NCBI GenBank assembly: GCA_021821225.1
Contig: JAKACR010000014.1
Location: forward strand, 1 to 22,318
DNA length: 22,318 nucleotides
Reading direction: 5' to 3'
Origin: Bacillota bacterium
GTDB lineage: Bacteria; Bacillota; Bacilli; Alicyclobacillales; SLC66
Shown here: positions 14,866 to 22,302 of the stretch, piece by piece
How the letters are laid out: each line of letters begins with the position of its first letter
Numbering within the stretch: position 1 is the stretch's first letter
Program-made: the position numbers and the translations under genes
Notes under the pieces: model-generated
Database searches by the model: none
Told to the model about the DNA's origin: nothing
The model's input: the letters and a program-made list of their open reading frames with translations, nothing else

Positions 14866-14940
14866 ATCCTAGCTTTCACAGGTAAAGAGGGTGTATGCAC
14901 AGCGTAAAGGTGTGTGTCGGGGCCGTTAAGAAATTGTTAA
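14866..14940 (-). promoter_or_regulatory. PhoP-box-like array and -10 of pstS
   Basis: Minus strand from 14940: TTAACA, TTAACG, GACACA, TTTACG, CATACA and TTTACC, spaced at 11, 11, 10, 11 and 11 bp. The B. subtilis PhoP unit is TT(A/T/C)ACA repeated every 11 bp. The six units match at 6, 5, 4, 5, 4 and 5 of 6 positions. A -10-like TAGGAT (14871-14866) follows the last unit by 9 bp, with no good -35, as in PhoP-activated promoters. The first two units are also the last codons and stop of pstB. Confidence 0.7.
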
Positions 14941-15774
14941 GAATTCCTCGACGTAGACGCGCGTCCGTTCTTCTTTCGGAAAAGCAAACAGCGCCTTCGT
15001 GTCGGCGCACTCCACGAGCGAGCCGGATTCCATGAAAGCGGTCCGGTCCGCGATGCGCCTCGCCTGGGCCAGATTGTGCGTCACGAGCACAAGCGTCACG
15101 CGCGGCGCCAACCGGACGAACAGTTCCTCCAGGACTCGCGCCGATTTTGGATCAAGCGCGGACGCCGGTTCATCCAGCAGCAGGACCTCCGGCTCGACGG
15201 CGAGCGCCCGCGCCAGACACAGCCGCTGCTGCTGGCCGCCGGACAGCGCGGACGGCGAATGGCCGAGGCGATCCTTTACATCGTCCCACAGGCCGACCTC
15301 CAGCAATTGCTCCCGCGCAATCTCGTTTCGCTCGCGCTTGCCGACACCGTACAGCCGCAACGCCAGCGTCACGTTGTCCAGAATCGACATCGGGAACGGA
15401 TTGGGGCGCTGAAACAGTATTCCGACCGATCTTCTGTACGCCTCCACATTGCGCACCGCCGCAATATCCTGCCCGTTCACCCGCACGGCGCCCGTGCTGC
15501 GAAAGCCGGCCACCGTCCGGCTCATCAGGTTCAGGGTGCGCAGCAGCGTGGTCTTCCCGCAGCCTGAAGGACCGATCAACGCCGTGATGCGCCGCGCCGG
15601 AATAGCAAGCGTTACATCGCGCAACACCTGTTTGTTGCCGTAAAAGGCTGACAATCCCTCGATCGCCACCGCCGCCGACTCGCCGGCCGCCCCGGCCGCA
15701 TGCGCCCGCGCCGGACTGTCCTCCGTCAGCGGGCGATCCAGCGGCGTTCGCGGCAGCACTGCCTGTTCGCTCAC
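14926..15774 (-). CDS. pstB: Phosphate ABC transporter ATP-binding protein PstB
   Basis: ATPase driving the PstCA channel. 282 residues from GTG at 15774, with GGGGGAAG upstream; the frame is open to 15999 but without support. Walker A GPSGCGKTT (68-76), Q-loop in LFQRPNPFPMSI (PstB-specific), signature LSGGQQQR (177-184), Walker B VLLLDEP (197-203) and switch His in VTHNLAQA. About 35 residues precede the usual PstB start, an Ala/Pro/Glu-rich extension without a domain. The gene is placed before pstS rather than after pstA. The last codons, Leu-Thr-Ile-Ser-stop, are written TTAACAATTTCTTAA and double as Pho-box sequence. Confidence 0.95.
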   Translation of the reverse strand: MSEQAVLPRTPLDRPLTEDSPARAHAAGAAGESAAVAIEGLSAFYGNKQVLRDVTLAIPARRITALIGPSGCGKTTLLRTLNLMSRTVAGFRSTGAVRVNGQDIAAVRNVEAYRRSVGILFQRPNPFPMSILDNVTLALRLYGVGKRERNEIAREQLLEVGLWDDVKDRLGHSPSALSGGQQQRLCLARALAVEPEVLLLDEPASALDPKSARVLEELFVRLAPRVTLVLVTHNLAQARRIADRTAFMESGSLVECADTKALFAFPKEERTRVYVEEFLTIS

Positions 15775-15813
15775 GACACTTCCCCCATTCGCGCAGCATT
15801 CGCATTTGGAGGA

Positions 15814-15834
15814 AGTATACCAAGCGAGTGTTAA
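15814..15834 (-). promoter_or_regulatory. Candidate pstB promoter with weak Pho-box
   Basis: Minus strand TTAACA (15834-15829) is followed by a TATACT -10 (15819-15814). Eleven bp upstream is TTTGCG (4 of 6 to the PhoP unit). The array is much weaker than that before pstS, so pstB may have a higher basal, less PhoP-dependent expression. Low certainty. Confidence 0.35.
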
Positions 15835-15890
15835 GAAACCGCAAAGATTGCGATCGCATCGCCCGGCGCGCGAAAGATTTACAAGAAATT

Positions 15891-15928
15891 CAAAAACGCC
15901 GGGCGCAGTGTACGGCAGCAACCCGGCG
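15891..15928 (-). terminator. Rho-independent terminator of aroF
   Basis: Minus strand: CGCCGGG (15928-15922) and CCCGGCG (15903-15897) form a perfect 7-bp stem with an 18-nt loop that can pair further (GC/GC), followed directly by TTTTTG. It separates aroF from pstB. Confidence 0.75.
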
Positions 15929-16005
15929 AATCTCCAAAATTCATTTGATTGACGGTTACAGAAGAGGGTCGAGACCCCTGCGGCACAGGCACAGCGCAAC
16001 GCCTC

Positions 16006-17097
16006 TCAGGCGTGCGTGGCGGATTGCAGTTGCGGCAAAAAGCCGCCGGCCCGCAATTCGGCCATAAACGTGTCAAACTCCCTGAAGTTCATCTGCTGCT
16101 TGGCGTCGGACAACGCCACCTGCGGCTCCGGATGCACCTCCACCATGACGCCGTCCGCGCCGACGGCAAAGGCCGCCTTCGCCACCGGGATCATGATGTC
16201 CTTGCGGCCCGTGGAATGCGTGACATCCACCAGCACGGGCAGGTGCGTCTCCTGCTTGAGAACCGGAACAGCCGAGATGTCCAGCGTATTGCGCGTCGCC
16301 TTTTCATACGTGCGGATACCGCGTTCGCACAGAATGATCTGTTCATTGCCCCGCGCAGCAATATATTCCGCCGCAAATATGAGTTCTTCGATCGTCGCCG
16401 ACATGCCCCGCTTCAGAAGCACGGGCACGCGCGCACCGCCGACCGCTTTCAACAATTCAAAGTTTTGCATGTTGCGGGCGCCGACCTGGATGATATCGAT
16501 GTACTGCAGAGCCATCTCGACATCCGCGGGATTGACGATCTCGGAGATCGTGACAAGCCCGTACTCCTGGGCCGTCTGCTTCAGCAGCTTCAGGCCGGGT
16601 TCACCCAGGCCCTGAAAATCGTACGGCGATGTCCGCGGTTTGAAAGCGCCGCCGCGCATGACCGCGATGCCCTGGCGCTTCATCTCCGCGCCGACTTTCG
16701 CCATCTGATCGGTCGTTTCCACCGAACACGGTCCGGCGATGACAAGTGGCTTGCCGCCGCCAATCTCAATCCCCTTGACCGTCACCACCGTATTTGACGA
16801 CGAGAGGGAACGGCTGACCAGCAGTTTGCGCTGTTCTTCCTCAAGGCCGAGCGATACTTTGAAAATTTGCTTGAACAGATATCGGATAGTCTCGCCGGAA
16901 AATGGGCCTGGATTCTCCTGCACGAGCATGTCCAACTGTTCCTTCTCCCGCTCCGGATCGTAAAACGGGACGCCCTTGCTCTCCTTCAACTGGCCCACCC
17001 GCTGCACGACATCCGCGCGCCTGCTCAGCAACTGGAGGAGCTGCAGATTGATCGCGTCGAGTTCCTCGCGCAACAGCTTCAATTTGTCTTCCGCCAT
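16006..17097 (-). CDS. aroF: Bifunctional chorismate mutase / DAHP synthase
   Basis: First step of the shikimate pathway: erythrose-4-phosphate plus phosphoenolpyruvate to DAHP. The AroQ-type N-terminal domain converts chorismate to prephenate and, in Bacillus, senses these products for feedback control. 363 residues (B. subtilis AroA about 358). Residues 1-90: helical AroQ domain ([32 protein letters not shown]). Residues about 105-355: class I beta DAHP synthase with [50 protein letters not shown] and [16 protein letters not shown] at 17097 follows GGAG by 8 nt. It lies 148 bp after hisC on the same strand; HisC enzymes also serve in Phe/Tyr transamination, which fits. Confidence 0.96.
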   Translation of the reverse strand: MAEDKLKLLREELDAINLQLLQLLSRRADVVQRVGQLKESKGVPFYDPEREKEQLDMLVQENPGPFSGETIRYLFKQIFKVSLGLEEEQRKLLVSRSLSSSNTVVTVKGIEIGGGKPLVIAGPCSVETTDQMAKVGAEMKRQGIAVMRGGAFKPRTSPYDFQGLGEPGLKLLKQTAQEYGLVTISEIVNPADVEMALQYIDIIQVGARNMQNFELLKAVGGARVPVLLKRGMSATIEELIFAAEYIAARGNEQIILCERGIRTYEKATRNTLDISAVPVLKQETHLPVLVDVTHSTGRKDIMIPVAKAAFAVGADGVMVEVHPEPQVALSDAKQQMNFREFDTFMAELRAGGFLPQLQSATHA

Positions 17098-17192
17098 CCC
17101 TATCGCTCCTTGCCGTCTTTATCACTCATCTATATCAGGCTCCAGCCAAAACCGCAACCCCCGGCAAAGGTGCAGGCGAAAAATCCGCATCT

Positions 17193-17233
17193 CCCCATGC
17201 CCACTTTTTGAACACGCTCCAGGGGACATGTGG
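17193..17233 (-). repeat. Joined CATGTCCC half-site and GTGTTCAAAAAG motif
   Basis: Minus strand 17233-17219 reads CCACATGTCCCCTGG, related to the arms of the 1762-1913 element and the 11627 half-site. It is followed at once by GGAGCGTGTTCAAAAAG (17220-17204), related to the strings at 8790 and 22303. It lies in the gap between hisC and aroF. Confidence 0.4.
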
Positions 17234-17245
17234 CCTCCCTTCCGG

Positions 17246-18409
17246 TCACCCTGACATCCGCCGCGTCTCGCGCAGCACTTCGCCGAGCGCCTCAAGACAG
17301 CGCCGGTTCTCTTCCTCCGTGCCGATGCTGATGCGCACGTACTGGTCAATCCCTCTGAATCCGGCGCGCACGATGACGCCGTGGCGCAGGAGGGCTTCAA
17401 ATACACGCATCCCGTCACCGACGCGGGCGAGAAGAAAATTTCCCTGCGTCCTTACGAACGGAACGCCAAGTCGGGCCAACCCATCATAATACTGCTCGCG
17501 CCCCGTCGCGTTGAGGTCCCTGACGCGCCGGACAAACTCCCGGTCCTCCAGGGCGGCGCAGGCGGCCGCCTGTGCCACCGCGTTGGCGTTGAACGGTTCG
17601 CGCACCTGGTTGACATATCCGATCCATTCCGGATCCGCAAGCGCATAGCCGAGCCGCAATCCGGCCAGACCGTGAATCTTCGAGAACGTCCGCAGGGAAA
17701 TCACGGGTCGCCCGGCGCGGATGAACGCCAGGGAATCCAGCGGATCGGGCGTGTCGACGTACTCCAGATAGGCCTCGTCCATCACCACGATCACATGCGA
17801 CGGCACACGCTCCATGAACGCGGCGACCTCGCCGTGCGTCAACCAAGTTCCGGTCGGATTGTTCGGCGTACACAGGTACAGCAGTTTTGTGCGTTCTGTC
17901 ACAGCTTCCAAAAAACGGTCCAGACCATAGGCAAAGTCCTCGCCAAGCGGCACCTCACGCACATGTGCGTCCATGACCTGCGCCCCGAACGCATACTGTG
18001 AAAACGACGGCGCAGGAACGACGATTTCGTCGCCCTGCGACAGAAACGTCTCCGACAGCATCTTGATCATCTCGTCCGACCCGTTGCTCATCAGCACGTG
18101 CTGCGCGGTTACGCCGCAAGCCGTCGCGATTGCCCTTCTCACGTCCTGCGCCGCGCCGTCCGGATAGCGGTGCAGCGAGCCGACCATGGTCCGCACCGTC
18201 TCGATCGCGCGCGGGGATGCTCCGTACGGGTTTTCATTCGAGGCCAGCTTGACGACCTCTGTGACGCCATACTCGCGCGCCACATCCGCCGCCGGACGGC
18301 CCGGCACGTAGGGGCGGATCTCCAGAAGATGGGGACGGACGGCCGCTCTATTTTTTTGCGCCGGCGGCCGCCCGTCAGTCGCCGCCCGCAAGTCGCGAGA
18401 ATCCGACAT
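17246..18409 (-). CDS. hisC: Histidinol-phosphate (aromatic) aminotransferase
   Basis: PLP-dependent class I/II aminotransferase; converts imidazole-acetol phosphate and glutamate to histidinol phosphate, and in Bacillus also transaminates phenylpyruvate and 4-hydroxyphenylpyruvate. 387 residues. Motifs: VKLASNENPYGASP (53-66), MSNGSDEMIKML (107-118), CTPNNPTGTWL (180-190), VVMDEAYLEY (208-217), PLP lysine K244 in LRTFSKIHGLAGLRLGYA, and the substrate Arg region VRISIGTEEENR. About 25 extra N-terminal residues precede the usual start; ATG at 18409 has GGGAGGCG upstream. Its neighbour aroF suggests an aromatic amino-acid role at least as likely as histidine synthesis. Divergent from ilvA. Confidence 0.95.
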   Translation of the reverse strand: MSDSRDLRAATDGRPPAQKNRAAVRPHLLEIRPYVPGRPAADVAREYGVTEVVKLASNENPYGASPRAIETVRTMVGSLHRYPDGAAQDVRRAIATACGVTAQHVLMSNGSDEMIKMLSETFLSQGDEIVVPAPSFSQYAFGAQVMDAHVREVPLGEDFAYGLDRFLEAVTERTKLLYLCTPNNPTGTWLTHGEVAAFMERVPSHVIVVMDEAYLEYVDTPDPLDSLAFIRAGRPVISLRTFSKIHGLAGLRLGYALADPEWIGYVNQVREPFNANAVAQAAACAALEDREFVRRVRDLNATGREQYYDGLARLGVPFVRTQGNFLLARVGDGMRVFEALLRHGVIVRAGFRGIDQYVRISIGTEEENRRCLEALGEVLRETRRMSG

Positions 18410-18422
18410 GCGTCGCCTCCCT

Positions 18423-18465
18423 CCTGCCCACTTATTTTGCTACAATGTAACACAGAGTGGGCAGG
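18423..18465. promoter_or_regulatory. Divergent hisC/ilvA promoter region flanked by perfect inverted repeat
   Basis: CCTGCCCAC (18423-18431) and GTGGGCAGG (18457-18465) are perfect inverted repeats. Between them on the plus strand is an extended -10, TGCTACAAT (18438-18446), pointing to ilvA. Overlapping on the minus strand is TACATT (18449-18444), 17 bp from TGGACG, pointing to hisC. The left arm abuts the hisC Shine-Dalgarno. The layout suggests shared control, by an unknown factor. No T-box was found. Confidence 0.4.
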
Positions 18466-18589
18466 GCGTCCACGTATCGCGGCCAGACTTGCATCGCGGC
18501 TGGCCTGCGCCACAGCCGGCCTGCCACAGCCGGACCTCACGTTCAAGAGCGTGGCGGACAACCTCTAAAAGAACAGGAGAATGCAACGC

Positions 18590-19795
18590 ATGGTATCCCT
18601 TCAGGACATCCGGGAGGCGCGGTCAATACTTCAGGGCGTCAGCGTTGTGACGCCTCTGGACCATTCCCGCACACTGAGCGAACTCTCGCACAACGAGGTC
18701 CACCTGAAACTGGAGAACCTGCAGCGCACCGGTTCATTCAAGATCCGGGGCGCCTACAACCGTCTCTCTCATCTGCCGGACGATATGCGTTCGCGCGGGG
18801 TCATCGCGGCGTCCGCCGGCAACCATGCGCAGGGGGTGGCGGAAGCGGCGCGCCTGCTGAACATGCCATGCACCATCGTCATGCCCGTCGCCGCTTCGTT
18901 CTCGAAGGTGCAGGCCACGCGCGGCTACGGAGCGAAGGTCGTGCTGTTCGGCGATTCGTACGATGACGCGTTCATCCGCGCGACGCAACTGCGCGACGAC
19001 GAGGGGTCGGTCCTCATCCACGCGTTTGACGATGAACAGGTCATTGCGGGACAAGGGACGATCGGACTCGAACTGCTGGACAGCCTGCCCGACATTGACG
19101 CGGTGCTGGTGCCCGTCGGCGGAGGCGGACTGCTCGCCGGCATTGCAACCGCTGTCAAATCCATCCGCCCCGGCGTCCGCGTATTTGGCGTCCAGGCGTC
19201 CGGCGCCGCGAGCTTCCGCGCGTCGTTTGAACAACACTCCCTTCGCGCGCTTGAACACGTCGCGACGATCGCCGACGGCATCGCCGTCAAACGGCCCGGA
19301 AACATCACGTGGGACATCGGCAGTCGGCTCGTCGAGGACGTACTGGTCGTCGAAGAGGAGGAGATCGCCCGGGCGATGGTGTTTCTCCTGGAACGGCTGA
19401 AAGTCCTGAGCGAAGGGGCGGGCGCGATCGGCGTGGCGGCGTTGCTCTCCAGCCGCTTCCCACTCACGGACAAACGGGTTGCGGTGATTCTCTCCGGCGG
19501 CAATGTCGACATGAGCCTGCTCTCCCGCCTGATTGAGCACGGTTTGGCGGCGGCTGGCAGACGCGCACGGATTGTGACCATCCTTGTGGACAGACCGGGA
19601 GCGCTCTCCCGTCTCCTGCGGACCGTGGCGGAGTGTGGCGCGAACATCTCCTCCGTCGAGCATCATCGCTTCACGCGGTCTCTTGTCATCGGCCAGGTCG
19701 AAGTGCAACTGGAGGTCGAAACCCGCGACACGGAGCATCTGGCCTATCTGTGCGACCAGTTTTCACAGGCCGGCTACACCTTCGAGATCGATTGA
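18590..19795 (+). CDS. ilvA: Threonine ammonia-lyase with C-terminal ACT domain
   Basis: PLP enzyme that deaminates threonine to 2-oxobutanoate and ammonia, the first step toward isoleucine, or a catabolic reaction. 401 residues from ATG at 18590 (GGAG 10 nt upstream); an ATG three codons earlier (18581) is only 1-2 nt from the same GGAG. PLP lysine K51 in TGSFKIRGAYN, ASAGNHAQGVA (74-84) and the phosphate-binding PVGGGGLLAG (175-184). One ACT domain (about 325-401: IVTILVDRPGALSRLLR, then GANISSVEHHRF). The length and single ACT fit the about 400-residue class, between catabolic TdcB and the longer biosynthetic IlvA, so allosteric behaviour is not predictable. A TetR gene follows at 32 bp. 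Confidence 0.93.
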   Translation: MVSLQDIREARSILQGVSVVTPLDHSRTLSELSHNEVHLKLENLQRTGSFKIRGAYNRLSHLPDDMRSRGVIAASAGNHAQGVAEAARLLNMPCTIVMPVAASFSKVQATRGYGAKVVLFGDSYDDAFIRATQLRDDEGSVLIHAFDDEQVIAGQGTIGLELLDSLPDIDAVLVPVGGGGLLAGIATAVKSIRPGVRVFGVQASGAASFRASFEQHSLRALEHVATIADGIAVKRPGNITWDIGSRLVEDVLVVEEEEIARAMVFLLERLKVLSEGAGAIGVAALLSSRFPLTDKRVAVILSGGNVDMSLLSRLIEHGLAAAGRRARIVTILVDRPGALSRLLRTVAECGANISSVEHHRFTRSLVIGQVEVQLEVETRDTEHLAYLCDQFSQAGYTFEID

Positions 19796-19827
19796 GGGCT
19801 GTGGCCAACCGGGGGAGTTGAATCGGC

Positions 19828-20436
19828 ATGCGGGGCCGCAACAAAGACGTGACGCGCAAAAAACTGCTTGAGGCCGCGGTCGACGTTTTTTCAGACAAAG
19901 GCTATAACGATGCGTTAATTGACGATATAGCGGCAAAATCCGATACGTCCAAGGGCGCTTTCTATTTTCATTTTCCCAGCAAAAAAGCTATCTTCGAAGC
20001 TCTGCTCCAGACATTGGTCGATCGTCTGATCGGCGACGTCGAATCGGCGATCGACGCCAACCAGGGCGCCCTAGCTAAGATTGAAGCCGCGTTGCGCACG
20101 GTGCTTTCGATTTTCGTACGCCACGAAAAGGCCACCCGCCTGCTCTTTGTAGAGGCCAGCGGCCTTGGCAGGGTGTTCGATAAGCAGGTGTACGCGGCGC
20201 ACCGCGAATTCGCACGGTTGATCGCGCACCATCTGCAGGCCGCCGTCGACGATGGTTCCATCGCTCCGCTCGATGTCCACCTGACGGCGTACGCATGGCT
20301 GGGAGCCATTCACGAAGTGCTGTTCATGACGCTACTCGCTGGCGAAAAACGGCCCCTGGACACGCTCGTGGACCCCTTGTGCACCATGCTGGTGCGTTCG
20401 CTGCGGCGGCCGGACGAAACGGACGAAAGCCGCTGA
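19828..20436 (+). CDS. TetR/AcrR-family transcriptional regulator
   Basis: 202 residues. N-terminal HTH: TRKKLLEAAVDVFSDKGYND, IDDIAAKSDTSKGAFYFHFPSKKAIF (about 9-55), the classic TetR DNA-binding domain. The C-terminal ligand/dimer domain (about 60-200) is helical, with FVRHEKATRLLFVEASG. ATG at 19828 follows GGGGAG by 10 nt. It begins 32 bp after ilvA on the same strand and is probably co-transcribed, which is an unusual partner. The ligand and targets are unknown; TetR proteins with a FYFHFPSK-type helix are common in lipid and efflux control, but that does not decide the role. Confidence 0.92.
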   Translation: MRGRNKDVTRKKLLEAAVDVFSDKGYNDALIDDIAAKSDTSKGAFYFHFPSKKAIFEALLQTLVDRLIGDVESAIDANQGALAKIEAALRTVLSIFVRHEKATRLLFVEASGLGRVFDKQVYAAHREFARLIAHHLQAAVDDGSIAPLDVHLTAYAWLGAIHEVLFMTLLAGEKRPLDTLVDPLCTMLVRSLRRPDETDESR

Positions 20437-20447
20437 GAGCAGCGGCT
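20428..20447. terminator. Small hairpin between convergent tetR and the DUF502 gene
   Basis: AGCCGCT (20428-20434) and AGCGGCT (20441-20447) pair perfectly over a 6-nt loop that holds the end of the TGA stop of tetR. No U-tract follows on either strand, so terminator activity is doubtful. Confidence 0.25.
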
Positions 20448-20466
20448 GCGCGCTTGCGCGTCAAAT

Positions 20467-21126
20467 TCAGGCGTCGGCCGCATCGTGCGCGGGATTATCC
20501 GTCTTTTCACGGTCGGGAGGCCGTGCGGGACGGCGCGGCGGCGCTGCCGGCCACTCCCGCGACAAGCCGGCCGACAGCGCGTACTTGATCCCCTGTTCAA
20601 TGCTCATGTCAAGCGGCTTGACGCGGTCAGCCGGAACCACGAAACTGACGCCCATCATCTGAAAACTGAACGGCACAAAGACAGCCACCTTGCCCATCCC
20701 GTTTTCGCCCAGCTCCGGAAGTCCGTCCGAGCGCGTGATGAACCCGAGTACTTCGAGGTCCGTATCCTCGATGCGGACGAGCACCACTTTCTGAAATCCC
20801 TGCCGGTATCCGACCAGTGATTCCACGGTATCTTTGACGATTCCATACAGGCTTTTAACGATCGGCACGCGCTTGATCTGACGGTCCAGATAATCGAGAA
20901 TCCGTCTGCTCGCCCAATGCGTTGCAAGCGCGCCCGCCAGCGTGATCAGGATCATCGCCAAAAGAAGTCCGAGACCAGGAATGTACCGTCCGGCAATCCG
21001 CAATCCGTCGCTCAGCGCGAGCGCATTGAGCCAGTTTCCCACCTGCACGATCACCCAGATGACGATCGCCATGGGCACGATAGTGATGATCCCGTTAACA
21101 AAATATTTGCGCAGCAGCTTGATCAT
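20467..21126 (-). CDS. DUF502-family membrane protein
   Basis: 219 residues, ATG at 21126 with GAGGAG 6 nt upstream. Two N-terminal membrane segments (IITIVPMAIVIWVIVQVG at about 13-30; GLGLLLAMILITLAGALATHW at about 51-71) precede a conserved soluble region: DRQIKRVPIVKSLYGIVKDTVE, FQKVVLVRIEDTD, VLGFITRSDG, VFVPFSFQMMGVSFVVPADRVKPLDMSIEQGIKYALSAGL, typical of DUF502. The last 30 residues are a Pro/Arg/Asp-rich tail. The family has no settled biochemical role. Convergent with tetR, divergent from the lytic transglycosylase gene (150 bp between starts, in which I see no clear promoter). Confidence 0.9.
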   Translation of the reverse strand: MIKLLRKYFVNGIITIVPMAIVIWVIVQVGNWLNALALSDGLRIAGRYIPGLGLLLAMILITLAGALATHWASRRILDYLDRQIKRVPIVKSLYGIVKDTVESLVGYRQGFQKVVLVRIEDTDLEVLGFITRSDGLPELGENGMGKVAVFVPFSFQMMGVSFVVPADRVKPLDMSIEQGIKYALSAGLSREWPAAPPRRPARPPDREKTDNPAHDAADA

Positions 21127-21276
21127 GGCCGTCTCCTCATCCGCCGGGCGACATCCGGCAATTGGGACCGGTACAATTCAGACCGGCCGCATTGCCCCGC
21201 CGCCGCAAAATTGGTACACTGCAATCATATATAGATTCTACTACAGCGCAGCATGCGCAGTATTGAGGAGCAGACG

Positions 21277-22302
21277 ATGTCTATCGATCAGCCGCACCCT
21301 GTCGCACCACCCCATATCGGCGCAGACGCGCAGACTGCGCGGCGACCGCAGCACACTCGAAACGGCGAACGCTTCTCCCATGCGCTGGATCGCGCACTGC
21401 GCGCCGCCGATCCCGCCTCCTTGGCGCAGACGGCGTCCAGCGTCCAGGGTCAGACAGCGTCTTCCGCAATGTCCAGCACGACATTGCGGCTGGACATGTT
21501 TGCCGCACTCATCACCTCGGAACAATCGATGTGGAACACATCGCAAGGCAGTGTGTCGCAAGGCAGTGCATCGCAAGGCTTCGGCGGCCTCTTTGGCGGC
21601 GCGCCCGGCGCGTCCTCCGGTCTTTTCACACCGCCGCTATCGTCGGCGATCGACCCCGCCTCGCCGCTTGGCGCCTTGCTCGACACGTCCGTTATCGGCG
21701 CCGGTGGAGGAAGCGCAACCCTCGCATCCGCGTTGATGAACGCCGGCGCAGCGATCCCGCCGTCCGGTTTGCCCGCCTTTTCGGCTTCCGGTTCGGCGCT
21801 TCCCTCATGGAACGAAACGGGTGCGCAACAGACTGCGTCAAGCGTGTCTCCCGTCGCGAATGAAAGTTCAGGACAGACGGCGGCAAGCCAGGCGGCAGGT
21901 CAACCGAACGCGCTGCGCGCCGCGTTGCAGCCCCTGATCGCATCCCTTGCGCCACAATACGGATTGAATGCGCAACTGGTGAACGCCCTGATCACGCAGG
22001 AGTCCGGTTACAACCCCACGGCCACGTCATCCGCGGGAGCGATGGGACTTATGCAACTGATGCCCGGCACGGCGACATCCCTCGGCGTCGGAAATCCGTA
22101 TGATCCCGTGGAGAACCTGCGGGGCGGGATGCAGTACCTGGGCAATCTGTTAAAGGAGTTCGGCGGCAGCCTGCCGCTTGCGCTCGCCGCCTACAACGCT
22201 GGTCCGAACGCAGTAAAAGAGTACGGCGGCATCCCCCCGTACCCTCAGACGCAGCAGTATGTGACTGACATCATGAGCCAATTGTCCACCCCCCCACTTT
22301 AA
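21277..22302 (+). CDS. Lytic transglycosylase (SLT) domain protein without evident signal peptide
   Basis: 341 residues from ATG at 21277 (GAGGAG 6 nt upstream; an earlier ATG at 21253 lacks one). Residues 1-205 are low complexity, rich in Ser, Ala, Gln and Pro, with an SQGSVSQGSASQG repeat at 89-101. Residues about 215-335 form a Slt/MltE-type domain: LIASLAPQYGLNAQLVNALI, catalytic Glu242 in TQESGYNP, SSAGAMGLMQLMPGTA, and LALAAYNAGPNAV. Such enzymes cleave the glycan strand of peptidoglycan to 1,6-anhydro ends. There is no hydrophobic N-terminal segment, so export, if any, is non-classical or through a special secretion route. Similar long-linker proteins occur in Bacillota beside unrelated genes; the role is uncertain. 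Confidence 0.9.
   Translation: MSIDQPHPVAPPHIGADAQTARRPQHTRNGERFSHALDRALRAADPASLAQTASSVQGQTASSAMSSTTLRLDMFAALITSEQSMWNTSQGSVSQGSASQGFGGLFGGAPGASSGLFTPPLSSAIDPASPLGALLDTSVIGAGGGSATLASALMNAGAAIPPSGLPAFSASGSALPSWNETGAQQTASSVSPVANESSGQTAASQAAGQPNALRAALQPLIASLAPQYGLNAQLVNALITQESGYNPTATSSAGAMGLMQLMPGTATSLGVGNPYDPVENLRGGMQYLGNLLKEFGGSLPLALAAYNAGPNAVKEYGGIPPYPQTQQYVTDIMSQLSTPPL
21541..21585 (+). repeat. 15-bp tandem repeat in the lytic transglycosylase linker
   Basis: Three in-frame 15-bp units start at 21541, 21556 and 21571, each opening with TCGCAAGGC; the first two differ at two positions. They encode Ser-Gln-Gly-Ser-x. Likely prone to copy-number change. Confidence 0.75.

Noticed and set aside
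15849..15858. TGCGATCGCA palindrome (contains GCGATCGC, the HIP1 octamer)
   Set aside because: A single copy in a GC-rich background; nothing links it to cyanobacterial HIP1 repeats.
18410..18589. T-box leader before ilvA or hisC
   Set aside because: No AGGGTGG-type T-box core or terminator follows; the gap is too short for a full T-box.
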